Shown here piece after piece: positions 23,541 through 34,232 of a stretch of DNA of 46,869 nt (position 1 is the stretch's first letter; the number at the start of each line of letters is the position of its first letter). The notes below the pieces were generated by a model that was not told the origin of the DNA, made no database searches, and worked only from the letters and a program-made list of their open reading frames with translations. The DNA is from Copromyces sp. CBS 386.78 (taxonomy: Eukaryota; Ascomycota; Sordariomycetes; Sordariales; Sordariaceae). Where the stretch lies: assembly GCA_030685235.1 (NCBI GenBank), contig MU839283.1, positions 1-46,869 of the forward strand. Reading direction: 5' to 3'. The position numbers were made by a program, and so were the translations under genes.

Positions 23541-23622
23541 AAATCTCCTAGCTTGGGCAGAATAGTGTTTCACTGCCTCCCTCGGGCATATCTAGCTCCG
23601 CCTAAGGGAAGACTATTTTTAA

Positions 23623-24087
23623 AGGCGGAGTATAACGAATTTAAATCGAAAGCGCTAATCTTAAGAATTGCGAAATTAAGGAAATTACCGTTATTAGAAT
23701 TATTATTTAGGGAGAAAAGGGCGGGATTATTATTATTGTAAAATATAAATAAAAGAGAAATAATTATTCAAAATAAAAGAGGAGTAAAAGTCTACGATTA
23801 AAATTGTTTAATAAAAGAGAAGGTCAATTATTAGGATTATTTGAAGTAATTAAGACGAAGCGATCCTTTATTTATTAAATAAAGAGTACCTTCCTTTACG
23901 TATTAATAAAGGGAGGTTTGGGGTTTTAATTAGGCAATTATCGTAATTATAATTATCGATACTTAGGGGGGGGTATTAGGTTTAGCAATTTGTAACGAAG
24001 CGATTCCTATACGCGTACAATCGAAAAATAATTATAATAAAAAATAGGTTTATATTATAAACGCAATAATTAAAAAGTATAATTAAC
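23623..24087 (-). other. Leader and start of gag region of element A
   Basis: The reverse complement matches B from 7350 to 6909, including the poly-C run (here G8 near 23967) and AGCGATCC blocks. The 62-codon open frame at 23553-23741 straddles family P and this leader and is not a gene. Confidence 0.85.
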
Positions 24088-24319
24088 TATTACAGGAAGA
24101 GGGCAAGAGGTTGGGTATAAATAATTAATATATATAATTGTACGAGGGAAGAAAGGAAAGAGTATAAAGGTACAATCGGGAGATAAGCCTTTATAGGACT
24201 CGAACTATAAACCCTAGTAGGTCTATAGCGGGAGGCATAGCTAATCAACCGATAATAGTAATAGGAGTCTCAGAGAGCTACTATTACTAGCACATACAAC
24301 ACAGGCTAACCTTGTAACA
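24088..24319 (-). repeat. 5' LTR of element A (reverse orientation)
   Basis: 232 bp, reverse complement of the B LTR from end to end. The outer (right) end, AGCACATACAACACAGGC, keeps its C:G pairs, whereas the inner end is strongly RIPed. Confidence 0.93.
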
Positions 24320-24557
24320 CTCTTACTGTATTATTTTTAGCGAATATTAGTACCCTTTTTATTTCTTTATCCCTAAGGGTAGTAATAGCTATTAGTTTAG
24401 TAATAGCCGTATTATAGGTATCTATTACTTTATATTAGTTCTAATTAGTTTGGTTATAAGGTATTAATTCTTATTAAATAGTTACTTTAATATTAGGATA
24501 GTCCGCTACCTTTTAATTAGTTGTAAGGAAATAAATAGGTAATACTAGTAACGTAGT
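24320..24557 (-). pseudogene. Degenerate coding-like sequence X, part 1
   Basis: On the minus strand a frame with few, RIP-type stops reads YKVIDTYNTAITKLIAITTL and KEIKRVLIFAKNNTVR at about 24460-24325. It resembles a retroelement or transposon protein, but I cannot assign it. It is cut by element A on the left and by element E on the right, and resumes at 34482. Confidence 0.45.
24553..24557. repeat. Target-site duplication of element E (left)
   Basis: GTAGT before the 5' LTR; repeated at 34482-34486. Confidence 0.95.
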
Positions 24558-24806
24558 TATTATAGGGTTAGACCTATAATATACTGTACTGCACTAACTA
24601 CATATATACTATGCCGACTAGAGCCCAGAACTCTAGCTACGCACATATCATTATTACGTACAGCCTCACGTGCCCGCGGTCTAGTCTGTAGGGCTCTCGC
24701 CTATATATAGCCAAACCTCCGCGCACACTTCCTTCTCTTCTCCTTTCTCCTCATATAACAACGCATATCTTATTATACCCCTACAATACTATCTCGCCCT
24801 ATGATA
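24558..24806 (+). repeat. 5' LTR of element E
   Basis: 249 bp, from TATTATAGGG to CCTATGATA. It opens with a hairpin, TTATAGG-GTTAGA-CCTATAA. CGCCTATATATAGCC at about 24699 is a likely TATA box. The left part keeps CpA/GC content (ACAGCCTCACGTGCCCGC). Confidence 0.96.
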
Positions 24807-25200
24807 ATTTATTACATCTAATTATTATATTGCGTACGCCTATTTAATAAGAGGAAGATTATTCGTATCGTTACGATTGCAATAATTAGTTAATTAAGAT
24901 TCGACCTTACGCGTTCCCGACCTCGAATTATAACCCTAATTATTAAACTAAGTAAAATATTAAAACGAATATTATTAAAATCATTTGTACTCTCTTTCTC
25001 TCTCTTATATTTATTAAAGTATATTTAATTTAGTAATTAATATCCAATTCTATCGCTCCCCGAACCCAGCCTATAACCGATAATTTTATTGCTATTATAA
25101 TTATTAATACTATTATAATAATTACTAATTTAAAATATTAAAATAATTTAATAATTCTCGTTTAAACGTTCGAAAGCCTTTATTCTTAAGCAATTAAAGT
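24807..25200 (+). other. Leader of element E
   Basis: Untranslated, RIPed. It starts ATTTATTACATC; no tRNA match can be named. Confidence 0.6.
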
Positions 25201-27030
25201 TTTAATCCCTATTTTTCAAATATATAATTTCGTTAACCTTCTTATTTTTTAAGCCTTCTTTTCCGTTTTTTATCGCTTATTCTATAACGATATAATTATA
25301 GTTAGAACCGACGCTCGCAATTTCAAAAAAGACTTTATTATAGTTAAAGAGGAAGTTATCTATTTATATATTCGTATTAAAAATTTTAATTATAAAATTG
25401 CCCGTAAAGAAAATAATATTATAATTATTTATGTTTAATATTTATTCGCCGTTTAAATTAATATAAAGGATTATTAAAATTAAATTAAATTATTCTATAA
25501 ATAAATTACCGCTTTTAAAAAAGAATTTAGTAATTTCCGTATAGTATTTACGGCCGCTTTCTAATTTTAAAAGGACTATTATTAAAAAATCCTTTTTAAT
25601 TTTCGTATTTAATTCCTAAAAAATAGCCTGGCTCCCCTGCTATCTCTTAATTTAACCTCCCTACTTCCTAGCGTATTTAGCGATCCCGGTAACGACGACG
25701 ATATAATAAATACCGGTAAAAACGGCAGCGGCTATAAGTTAGTATTATATATTATTATTACCCCCGCTTTTAATAATAAAGGATTATTAATCGAATATAT
25801 TATTAAATATTATATTTAGTATATATATATATAATTTATTTAAATAAATAAACTTAAGATCTTTGCCGACGAGCGCCCTAAATTTTCCTTTATTGCCTGC
25901 TCTATTGAAGGCGTCCCGTTCGAAACTATTGAAATTGAATTAAATAAAGCTATTTTCGGCGAACCTTATAAGTGGGTTATAGCCCTCGAATTAATTAATA
26001 AGCTAAATAAAAAGTATAATAATATTAATATTATTATAAAATTCTGCCGTACCTTCGAAGACTTTAAAATATTTAAAAGTATAAAATAGACCGATTTTAA
26101 AGAAAAATTCGTTATATTTATCGATAAATATAAATTTAATAATAATATAAAAATCTATTACTTCTATTAAAAAATTAGCGACCGTATTCGCTTCGCCCTT
26201 TTCTACTAACGTCTTTAGCCCGCTAATAATAAATTTAACGAATAATTTAAAATTATTTATAACTTTATTAAAGTATTAGAAGATAAAAATTAGCGTAAAA
26301 AATAAATTAATCTATTCTATAAAGTTAATACGACTAATATTTCCGCTCTTACCGGTTGTTCTAGCACTTCTACGAACGAAGCGATTATTAATTAAAGCGG
26401 CGACGTAATAGATTTTAATACTATAATTAAAATGGATATTTAAATATTTTATATAATCGAGGCTAATATTTTTAAATATCGTATAAAAATAAGTATTTAT
26501 ACTCGCTATAGAAGGCCCGGTTATTATTCTATTGATTATTACGCCCGGGTCAATTTTAAAAAGGAGGTTAAATTCTATAATAACTATAATAAAGGCTGCG
26601 GCGGCAATATTAATAATATTAGTAACGGTAGTAATAATTATAATAATAATAGTAATAATAATAGTATTTCTAATAACGGAAGTAATAGCAACTATAATAA
26701 TAATAGCGGTAATAATAGCGGTAGTAATAATAACGGTAATAACTAGTAACAGCCCGCCTAGGGCTAATATAATTATAGATAGTAGCGCCCTAACTATAGC
26801 GGCGGATACTACGTTAATACTATAAACCCCAGTATAGGTATAAGAACTCTAGCCTCCGGCATTCCGGCTCCCGGTTACTATAACCCTATTCCCGCTTACT
26901 AACTTAGCTTTATTAGCCCGGTTATAAATAACGAAATTAATTCTATTTCGGACTAGGGAAATATATAGCCTTCTAATTAAATTACGTTTAGAGGTACGAA
27001 TTTAATAGATATAAAAGAGATAACGGGACT
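25200..27030 (+). pseudogene. gag of element E, RIP-inactivated
   Basis: A plus-strand frame with RIP-type stops shows a capsid-like region at about 25850-26330 (GVPFETIEIELNKAIFGEPY, LELINKLNKKY) and a degenerate zinc knuckle at 26498-26545. The knuckle reads YTRYRRPGYYSIDYY, keeping C-x2-C-x4-H-x4-C spacing with Tyr at each metal position. A Gly/Asn-rich tail follows at 26590-26760. The 97-codon open frame at 26532-26825 is an out-of-frame shadow of that tail. RIP has destroyed the start codon. Confidence 0.82.
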
Positions 27031-28252
27031 ATTTTTATACGGTTAAATATTATTAAAATAAATAGATTTTTAATAAATAGCCTTTATAAATATTTAAATT
27101 TATTAAATCTTTCTATTTATTTATTTTGCAAACCGCGTAAATTATATTATATTATTTTTATTAATAGTGGATATACCGCTTTTAATTTTATTAATCGTTA
27201 TTTCATTTACCGTTATTATTTTCCTTTTCTTCCGCTCGCCGTTCTTAAATTATTATACTTCGTAAATAACTAGGCTAAGGGTAGTATTACCTACTTTTCC
27301 AAACTTACAATATAGGTAGGAATCTACTACGAAATTATTAATCTATTAATTTATAATTTGGCTAAAAATAACCTTATTATTTTAAATTACCTGTAATTCG
27401 TTTATTACGCCCTAGGTATTAATTAGTTTAACGATTTTCTTCAGTTTAATTCCGTTTATAAATAATGTAGTTATTTCCCGCTCGGAAATTTAAACCGTAC
27501 CGCTCTACTTTCGAATTATTACTTTACAATTCTACGATTATTAGTTTAACGTTTATATTAAAGTTTAATAATAAAGGATATAAATAATAAAAGTAAATTT
27601 AATTAATATAACGAAATAGTAATTATTAAACGGCTATTTATTTCCGTTATAATTAAATATACTATTCGTTAATAATTCTACCGTTTTAAATATAAGGTTA
27701 CTAACCGGCTAAGTACTACCCCGTTCGGGAAAATAAAAGGCGGTAACGTAATTATATTATCGGCTCTACCTTTAGCGCCTCCTTTAATACTTCGACCGGC
27801 GCCCTATTATTAAGCCGGCAATATAAGAACCTTTATAGTAGACTACTAAATCCCGATCCGGTTTTATAATATTCTAATTAATTTTATTAACCCTAACGAT
27901 ATTAAAGAATTACCTATTATAATATTTAATTAATTAATAAAAATTTATAAGTTTTAAATTATTTATACGACCCGAATTAATTTAGACGAAAATATCCGTA
28001 AATTAATTGAAGAAAATGAGAAATTAGAAAAGGAGGGGTATATTTTAAACCCCTAAAATATAAATAATAATTTCACGCTTAATATAGTAGTAGAAATATT
28101 ATTAAGTAAAAGTTAATAATTTAAATACTTTTTCAATAATAAATATTATTATTAAATTAATATTTTAATAGGGAAGGGAGACGAAGCTGATTTAAAGGCT
28201 ATAAAAATTTCTAATTCTATTAAAATTAATAGTATTAATAATAATTTTCCTT

Positions 28253-28260
28253 ATTATAAA
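28253..28260. repeat. 8-bp target-site duplication (left) of H1a
   Basis: ATTATAAA, repeated at 28876-28883. Confidence 0.95.
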
Positions 28261-28875
28261 GAGAAAGTCTATTCGCACGGTCACGAATGTCTATTTGAAC
28301 AGTGATCCACTTTTTCCCTCACACATATCCCTAACCCTCGCGCGGCCACAGATATCATATGTATTCTTTCAAAAATTTCACCCAGAAATCTGGGCAATAC
28401 TATTCTTTTATGCGTGACATCAGGCTGCAGTGCCTAGCCTAGATACGCACCTGTTACGGCTGTTAGCGATTGGTTGTCAGCGATTGTTACAGCTGTTAGC
28501 GATTGTTATGGCTGTTAGCGATTGTTACGGCTGTTAGCGATTGTTACGGCTGTTAGCGATTGTTACGGCTGTTAGCGATTGTTACGGCTGTTAGTGATTG
28601 TCTCGGCTGTTAGCGATTGTTACAGCTGTTACGGCTGTTATGGCTGTTAGCGATTGTTACGGCTGTTAGCGATTGTTACGGCTATTAGTAACTATTACGG
28701 CTGTTAGCGATACTATGTAGGGGGTGTAATAGGCTGTAATTTGGGAGTTTGGCGGTCGCGGTACGAGCGAGGCTGGTGCTAGCGGGGAGGGAATGGTAGG
28801 GTTAGGGATATGTGTGAGGAAAAAAGTGGATTACTGTTTAAATAGACAATCGTAACCGTGCGAATAGACTTTCTC
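28261..28875. mobile_element. H1a: hAT-like non-autonomous TIR element with internal 19-bp repeats
   Basis: 615 bp. Inverted ends of about 79 bp (28261-28339 and 28797-28875) start GAGAAAGTCTATTCGCACGG and include CACTTTTTCCCTCACACATA. The 8-bp TSD is diagnostic of the hAT superfamily among common fungal DNA transposons. The centre is an array of TTACGGCTGTTAGCGATTG units. No transposase is present; the minus-strand open frame at 28779-29021 crosses the boundary and is spurious. It is largely unRIPed, in contrast to the surrounding pol. A second copy is at 32973-33718. Confidence 0.93.
28452..28712. repeat. 19-bp tandem repeats in H1a
   Basis: About a dozen copies of TTACGGCTGTTAGCGATTG with small length and base variants. 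The same unit fills 33290-33556 in the second copy. Confidence 0.95.
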
Positions 28876-29457
28876 ATTATAAAAAAGTATTTAATAAATA
28901 TTTTATAACTAATAGTATCGCTATTAATAAAATTACGTTTAAAAATATAATTAAATTTTATAAAAAAGTTAATAAACTTCTTAAAATAGTTGTAAAAATT
29001 CAAATTAAATTCCTGCGACAATATTAATATTATATATAAACCTTTTTATAAGAGGGAGCGGATATTTTTCCTCCCTATAGGGTGTATAATTTAAAAATTG
29101 AATTCCGTCCGGGAGTAACCCTTCCCGCTTCCCGCGGCCGTATATTCAATCCTAACGAATTTAATATTATTAAAAAATAAGTTAATAATATATTCTAGAA
29201 GAAATTTATTAAGCCTTTATAATTAAAAGTTTTAATATTTCTATTCCTTATTAAGAAATTAGGAGGTGGAATCTATATTTACGTAAATTACCGTAACGTT
29301 AATAATATTACCCTTAAATCCCGTTACTTTTTACTACTTATTAAAAAAACCCTTAATGCAATTTACCGTACTAAAATCTTTATAAAGTTCGATATAATTA
29401 TTACTTTTAATTATATTTATATTAAATAAGGGTATAAATAATTTACTATTTTTATAA

Positions 29458-30119
29458 GAGAAAGTCTTTTCGGACCGTAGTAAAAGTCTTCTTATACCAT
29501 AGCCCCACCCACTTACACTCTTCCCGCGCGCTAATACACGCTAATACACACCAAAATTTTTGAGCCAATCAAATCGCTCGCATCCAAATCGCGGTCCACA
29601 CTCTACTTCGCCCACCCAGATGTACACCCAGATCCAGATGTACACCCAGATATATACCTAAATATATACCTAGATGTGCACCTAGATATATACCTAGATG
29701 TACACCCTCCCTATAATCAATTAAACCACTATCGCACGCATTACGAAATATCGCTAAGTAAACAACGCGCTTTCGTCTAGCTAAAAGTCGCTAACAATTG
29801 TTGACAATTATTAATACCTTAGTTAGTTAAACGATTCAATTGAGCGACTCAGCCGAACGATTCAATTGAGCGATATACAACCGTATACGACCGTACTGCT
29901 AAGTACGCTATAAAGTGCGCTATAAAGTAGCCAATTTGGGTATACCTCTGGGTACTTGGGTATACATCTGGGTGGGCGAAGTAGAGTGTGGACCGCGATT
30001 TAGATGCGAGCGATTTGATTAGCTCAAAAATTTTAGTGTACATTAGCGCGCGGGAAGGGTGTAAGTGGGTGGGGCTACGGTATAGGAAGACTTTTACTAC
30101 GGTCCGAAAAGACTTTCTC
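29458..30119. mobile_element. H2: hAT-like foldback element with about 175-bp TIRs
   Basis: 662 bp flanked by the 8-bp TSD TTTTATAA (29450-29457 and 30120-30127), inserted in the E RT domain. The TIRs start GAGAAAGTCTTTTCGGACCG and extend to about 29635 and from about 29940, with roughly 175 bp of near-complementarity and one indel of about 10 bp. It could fold into one long hairpin. The interior has 12-bp CAGATGTACACC repeats (29619-29706) and a non-repetitive core. No transposase; the open frame 29849-30043 is spurious. Confidence 0.93.
29615..29706. repeat. CAGATGTACACC-type tandem repeats in H2
   Basis: Units of 12 bp (CAGATGTACACC, variant TAGATATATACC) continue from the left TIR into the interior. 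A shorter run in inverted sense is at about 29937-29972. Confidence 0.88.
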
Positions 30120-30922
30120 TTTTATAATCCGATTTAGTTTATTTAAATCTTTAATTATTCTTTTTAATTTATAAAGCGCCCTAGGTGCGTTTTAGAATTA
30201 TATTAATAATATTTTATATAATATTCTTAATATTTACGCGACCGTTTACTTCGATAATATCTTCATTTATTCGGATAATATTAAAGACTACGAATAATAT
30301 ATTAATAACGTCTTTAATAAATTAGTAAAAGCGGGTTTTAACGTTAATATTAATAAGTACGAATTTTATATAATAAAAATAAAATACTTAAATTTAATTA
30401 TTATATTTAAAAATATTGAAATAGATTTAATAAAGGTTAAAACTATTATAGATTAATAAATACCGGAATTAAAGAAATCCTTATAATCCTTTTTAAATTT
30501 TACGAATTTTTACTAATAATTTATAAAAGATTTTTCGATAATAGCTATTCTACTTTACAAATTTACGAAGAAGGATGCCGGATAATCCTAAAATAACCGT
30601 TATTAAACTACTTTCGAAGCTTTTAAACAAGCGTTTATTAATAGATTTATATTCAAAATCTATAATTAAACTAAGAAAACCGTAATCGAAATAAACGCTT
30701 CTAATTAAATTGTAAATAGTACCCTTTCCTAATACGGGAACGATAATATTCTCTACCCTATTACTTACTTTTGGGCTAAAAATAGTTCCCAAAAATATAA
30801 TTACAACGTATATAATAAAGAATTATTCGTAATTATTAAAATATTAGAAGAATAGAAGCCAGAATTAAAAGGAATTTAATAACCGTTTAATATCTTTACA
30901 AATTATAAAAGCCTTTAAATAT

Positions 30923-31337
30923 GAGAAACGCTATCTGCACCGCCGCAAAACGCTATCTACACCGCCGTCCAAAACTTTATTAAGGTGTAACTTGGGCAAA
31001 TAGTAAGCTCCAAATATAAAAGTAGTATTTTTGAGTTCGGTAAGGTTCTTACTACTATAATATATTTACTAACCCTTCCACCGCCTCTCCTATCTACTAT
31101 TTTAGAAGATATAAGAAATTCCCAAATAAAACTTTCTTTTTCTGAAACTACTAGTAGGTTCAAAGGCTGTAGTAATATTTAAGAGCTAGCTTTAATACTA
31201 TTAAATAGAGTAGAAAATTACAAAAATTCCAAGCCTACTTTGAGGCTATAGACCCTTATTTGGGTAGAGTAACTTTAGATTGTATTTTTGGACGGCGGTG
31301 CAGATAGCGTTTGGCAGCGGTGCAGATAGCGTTTCTC
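30923..31337. mobile_element. H3: hAT-like MITE with 52-bp TIRs
   Basis: 415 bp flanked by the 8-bp TSD TTAAATAT (30915-30922 and 31338-31345), inserted at the end of the E RNase H domain. Each TIR contains two direct copies of AACGCTATCTGCACCGCCG-like sequence and begins GAGAAACGCTATCTGC. The interior has no homology to H1 or H2 that I can see. The minus-strand open frames 30550-30792 and 30957-31163 are not genes. Confidence 0.93.
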
Positions 31338-32972
31338 TTAAATATTTACGATTAATAAATAATTAATTTAACGGTATATACATTAATTTTAATTCTTATT
31401 TTAATTCGACTTCTTAATTAAATATATATTAAATTCTAAGAACCTTCGTCTAAACGCTTTAAATTATAAATTTAACGATCGCCTTAACGGTAAGAAAGAT
31501 AATCGCTTAATTATTTATAAACGGATATTATTAAATCTATTTTAATTTAAAAACGGTTATTTCGAATTTAACGATTTAGTGGCGGGTTTTTCGCTTTATT
31601 TACTAAGGCCCGACGACTTTAATACCCAATTAACTAACAATTTTATCCGTACTAACTATAAGATTTCTATTTTCTTATAAGAATTAATTTCCTCCTTTAC
31701 TAGCGGAGCCCGTTAATAGCCTATTATTATTAAAAAGGTTTTCTATAGAACCTTTTTAGAATATTATATTATTAACAATATTGTAAAATAATGCGACTAA
31801 ATTATTATTAATTCCTATAATAAAAATCTCCAATTCTAGTTTATTAATCGCTAATATAATTCCCCGGGCGCCGGCTATTTAAACTGTAACGCTATATACG
31901 AATTCCTATAATGTAATTTCTATTAGGAGGGAATATATAGTAACGTACGCCTTTTTTATAAAGGTTACTTACCTTACGTAAAAATTAAATTTTTAAAGAG
32001 GGGTTTAACTGATTATTTTAAATTAGTTACAATCGCTCTTATACTATAGACTGATATTTTAATCGATTACGTTACGCTACTACTATTAAATACCTATTTA
32101 AGCCAAACTTTTAAATATACTATTATAGTCGTTAATTAATTTATTAAAATACGATACTATATCCTAATAATAATTTTAAAAGCGGAAGAATTAGCGGACC
32201 GATTTATTAATTATATTTATTCGATTTATAGCCTTTTAAATAATATACTCTCTAATAAAGGTACTTAATTCGTTTTATAATTCTAATCTACCCTTTATAA
32301 ATAATTATCCGTAATTTGCAAATTCACCTCCGCTTTCTACCCTTAAACGAACGTTTAGACCGAATATATTAATATAAAGATAGAATAATTTTTAAAAATC
32401 TATATTAATTAGGTATAAATGAATTAAGTAAAATAATTATTATTAGTAGAATTCGCTGGTAATAATACTATTTCTTCGTTAACCGGTATCTCTCCCTTCT
32501 TCGCCAATTACGGATATTACCTTTATATAAGTATAAAGCCCCGTACCCTACAATTATTAAATTTCTCCCCAATTCAATTTAAAGAATATTATAAAATTAA
32601 TAAATTAGTAGACTACTTCTAATAAATTTAGGATTTCGCTATTTAATAATCTTATTGTATATAGGAATAATATAAGGATAACGCTAATAAATAGCGAATC
32701 GACTCTATTAAATACCGTACCAATAATATAATTTTCTTTAATACAATTAACTTCGCTAACGCACGTCCGTACGCGAAATTATATCCCCGTTAGAAAGGAC
32801 CCTTTAAAATTATCCGTACCGAATTATATATAATTTATCTCGCTTTACCTTCCAATATAAAGTATTTACTAATTTTCTATATCTCTATAATATAATTATA
32901 ATCCGGCTAAAACCTTTTAAGCCAGCCTACTATAATAGACGTCCAAATTAACGAAGGTAAGGTTATAATATA

Positions 32973-33718
32973 GAGAAAGTCTATTCGCACGGTTACGAAT
33001 ATTTATTTGAACGGTGATCCACTTTTTCCCTCACACATATCCCTAACCCTCGCGCGGCTACAGATGTTATATGTATTCTTTCGAAAATTTCGCCTAGAAA
33101 TTTGGGCAATACTATTCTTTTAAACGTAACATTAGATTATAGTGCCTAGCCTAAATATATACCCCTATATCGCACTTTATAGGGCATTTTATAGCGTACT
33201 TTATAGGGCATTAGCAGCACGGTCGTACATCGTACGATCGTACATCGTTTAATTGAGTCGCTCAATTGTTATTAATTACTAGCAATAGTAACGGCTGTTA
33301 GCGATTGTTACGGTTGTTAGCAATTAGCTGTTAGTGATTGTTACGGCTGCTAGCGATTGTAACGGCTGTTAGCGATTGTTACGGCTGTCAACGATTAGCT
33401 GTCAGCGATTGTTACGGCTGCCAGCGATTGTTACGGCTGTGAGCAATTATCACGGCTATTAGTGATTGTCACGCCTATCACCGATTGGCTATCAGCGATT
33501 GTCACGGCTGTTAGCGATTGTAACGGCTGTTAGCGATTGTTACGGCTGTCAGCGATACGTGTGCTGGAGTTAGAATATATAATAGGTTAAAATCTGGAAG
33601 CTTAGCGATCGTAGTACTAGGGGGATTGGTACTGGGCGGCAGGGTTAGGGATATGTGTGAGGGAAAAAGTGGATCACTGTTCAAATAGATATTCGTGACC
33701 GTGCGAATAGACTTTCTT
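32973..33718. mobile_element. H1b: second copy of the hAT-like element, with an H2-like module
   Basis: 746 bp with the 8-bp TSD ATAATATA (32965-32972 and 33719-33726), inserted after the E integrase core. TIRs match H1a. The centre has the same 19-bp array, but at about 33160-33285 it also carries a segment (ACTTTATAGCGTACTTTATA, GCAGCACGGTCGTACAT, CAATTGAGTCGCTCAATTG) homologous to the reverse complement of the H2 interior at about 29850-29930. H1a lacks it. Confidence 0.92.
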
Positions 33719-33734
33719 ATAATATAAATTAATA

Positions 33735-33905
33735 ATTAAAAAGAGTATAAAGAATAAATATTCGAATATTTTACAGATTATTAATAAATAGGTAATAATA
33801 AGTATTAGAAATACAAAGTTAAATAGAAGACTAATAACCCTACTTAGGAATTTATTAATAACGTTATCGATTATAAGTACTATTTTTAATAATTCTACTA
33901 TAAAT
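33735..33905 (+). pseudogene. Chromodomain at the C-terminus of element E Pol
   Basis: After H1b, the frame reads KYQKYKVKQKTNNPTQEFIN with upstream EYF-TDYQQIGN-like residues and downstream YYFQQFYYKYPDK. This is the order of a chromodomain: short strand, basic loop, YxVKW strand (W now a stop or Q), PTWE turn, C-terminal helix. It marks E as a chromovirus-type Ty3/gypsy element. Chromodomains of this class recognise heterochromatic histone marks. Confidence 0.75.
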
Positions 33906-34216
33906 ACCCAGATAAACTAGTTCCCTTAGAGGTCTAAAGGGTTCTTAAGCGATTCGCCGCCGATACCCCAGTACTAATAATAATACTAGTACCGGCAGCC
34001 CCCGAATTACTATAGCGCCGTTCTAGCCGCTTAGTATAGTAAGAGACGGCCGTTACTATAAAAAATAAAACGTAGAAGGATATAGAAGAGGGCTTATACT
34101 TCGTATTTAGAAGGGTATTTCGGAAATTAATAAATATTTACGAGGATAAAAGGTTATAGGAGGGGTCTTAAATCTATTATTTTACGTATATATAAATTTT
34201 TAATTCTTCGAACTTC

Positions 34217-34232
34217 TTTTGAGGGAGGATAG
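34217..34232 (+). other. Polypurine tract of element E
   Basis: TTTTGAGGGAGGATAG, directly before the 3' LTR. Confidence 0.7.

Larger units (their letters stand above)
22657..23622 (+). mobile_element. Family P TIR-type element, copy 2 (complete), inserted in A
   Basis: About 966 bp between two pieces of element A that are adjacent in B (near 7330 and 7350), so its limits are fixed by the empty-site comparison to about 10 bp. The ends form an imperfect inverted repeat: TTGAAATACCATGCCC on the left against TTAAAAATAGTCTTCCC on the reverse-complemented right. A second inner inverted pair is CCCAAGCAAGGAGAT / ATCTCCTAGCTTGGG. TA occurs at both ends, so a TA duplication is possible. Inside are a GC-rich, RIP-poor part, a near-perfect palindrome and a 340-bp A-rich tract. 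No transposase frame is seen. It is probably non-autonomous; superfamily undetermined. Confidence 0.78.
1769..24319 (-). mobile_element. Element A: full-length Ty3/gypsy LTR element, minus strand, split by B, D and family P
   Basis: A lies in four collinear pieces on the minus strand: 1769-6675 (3' LTR and pol), 13805-15042 (end of gag and 5' part of pol leader), 22378-22656 (early gag) and 23623-24319 (leader and 5' LTR). Each piece aligns with the reverse complement of B, in order: 6671 matches B near 8866, 15040 matches B near 7650, and the family P junction lies near B 7330-7350. The pieces sum to about 7.12 kb, equal to B, so nothing substantial is missing. The two LTRs are both 232 bp but differ in the outer 50 bp of the 3' LTR, and the flanks (TTCTC on the left, CTCTT on the right) are not a clean duplication. 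Inter-element recombination or a rearranged left end would explain this. Confidence 0.88.
27100..34216 (+). pseudogene. pol of element E (protease-RT-RNase H-integrase-chromodomain), RIP-inactivated and interrupted
   Basis: Protease region around 27130-27400. The RT begins near 29258 (KKLGGGIYIYVNYRNVNNI) and is cut by the element at 29458-30119. It resumes at 30120 with the catalytic box Y-F-D-N at 30247-30258 (second Asp now Asn). RNase H follows at about 30680-30900 and is cut by the element at 30923. Integrase is at about 31800-32700 (KAEELADRFINYIYSIYSLL near 32177; HPQTNGQTER-like region near 32340). After the insertion at 32973-33718 the protein ends with a chromodomain (see separate entry). 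Stops are TAG/TAA. Confidence 0.88.

Noticed and set aside
1..23622. A single 23-kb transposon bounded by the inverted copies at 1-790 and 22657-23622
   Set aside because: The copy at 22657-23622 is an insertion in element A with A sequence on both sides, so the inverted pair does not bound one element.
26532..26825. 97-codon plus-strand frame rich in Ile/Thr/Val
   Set aside because: Out of frame with E gag, whose Gly/Asn-rich tail and knuckle occupy the same bases; the hydrophobic repeats are a frame-shifted reading of AAT/GGT repeats.
28452..28712. Regularly spaced repeats resembling a CRISPR array
   Set aside because: The 19-bp units are contiguous with no unique spacers, lie in a TIR element, and the genome is eukaryotic.
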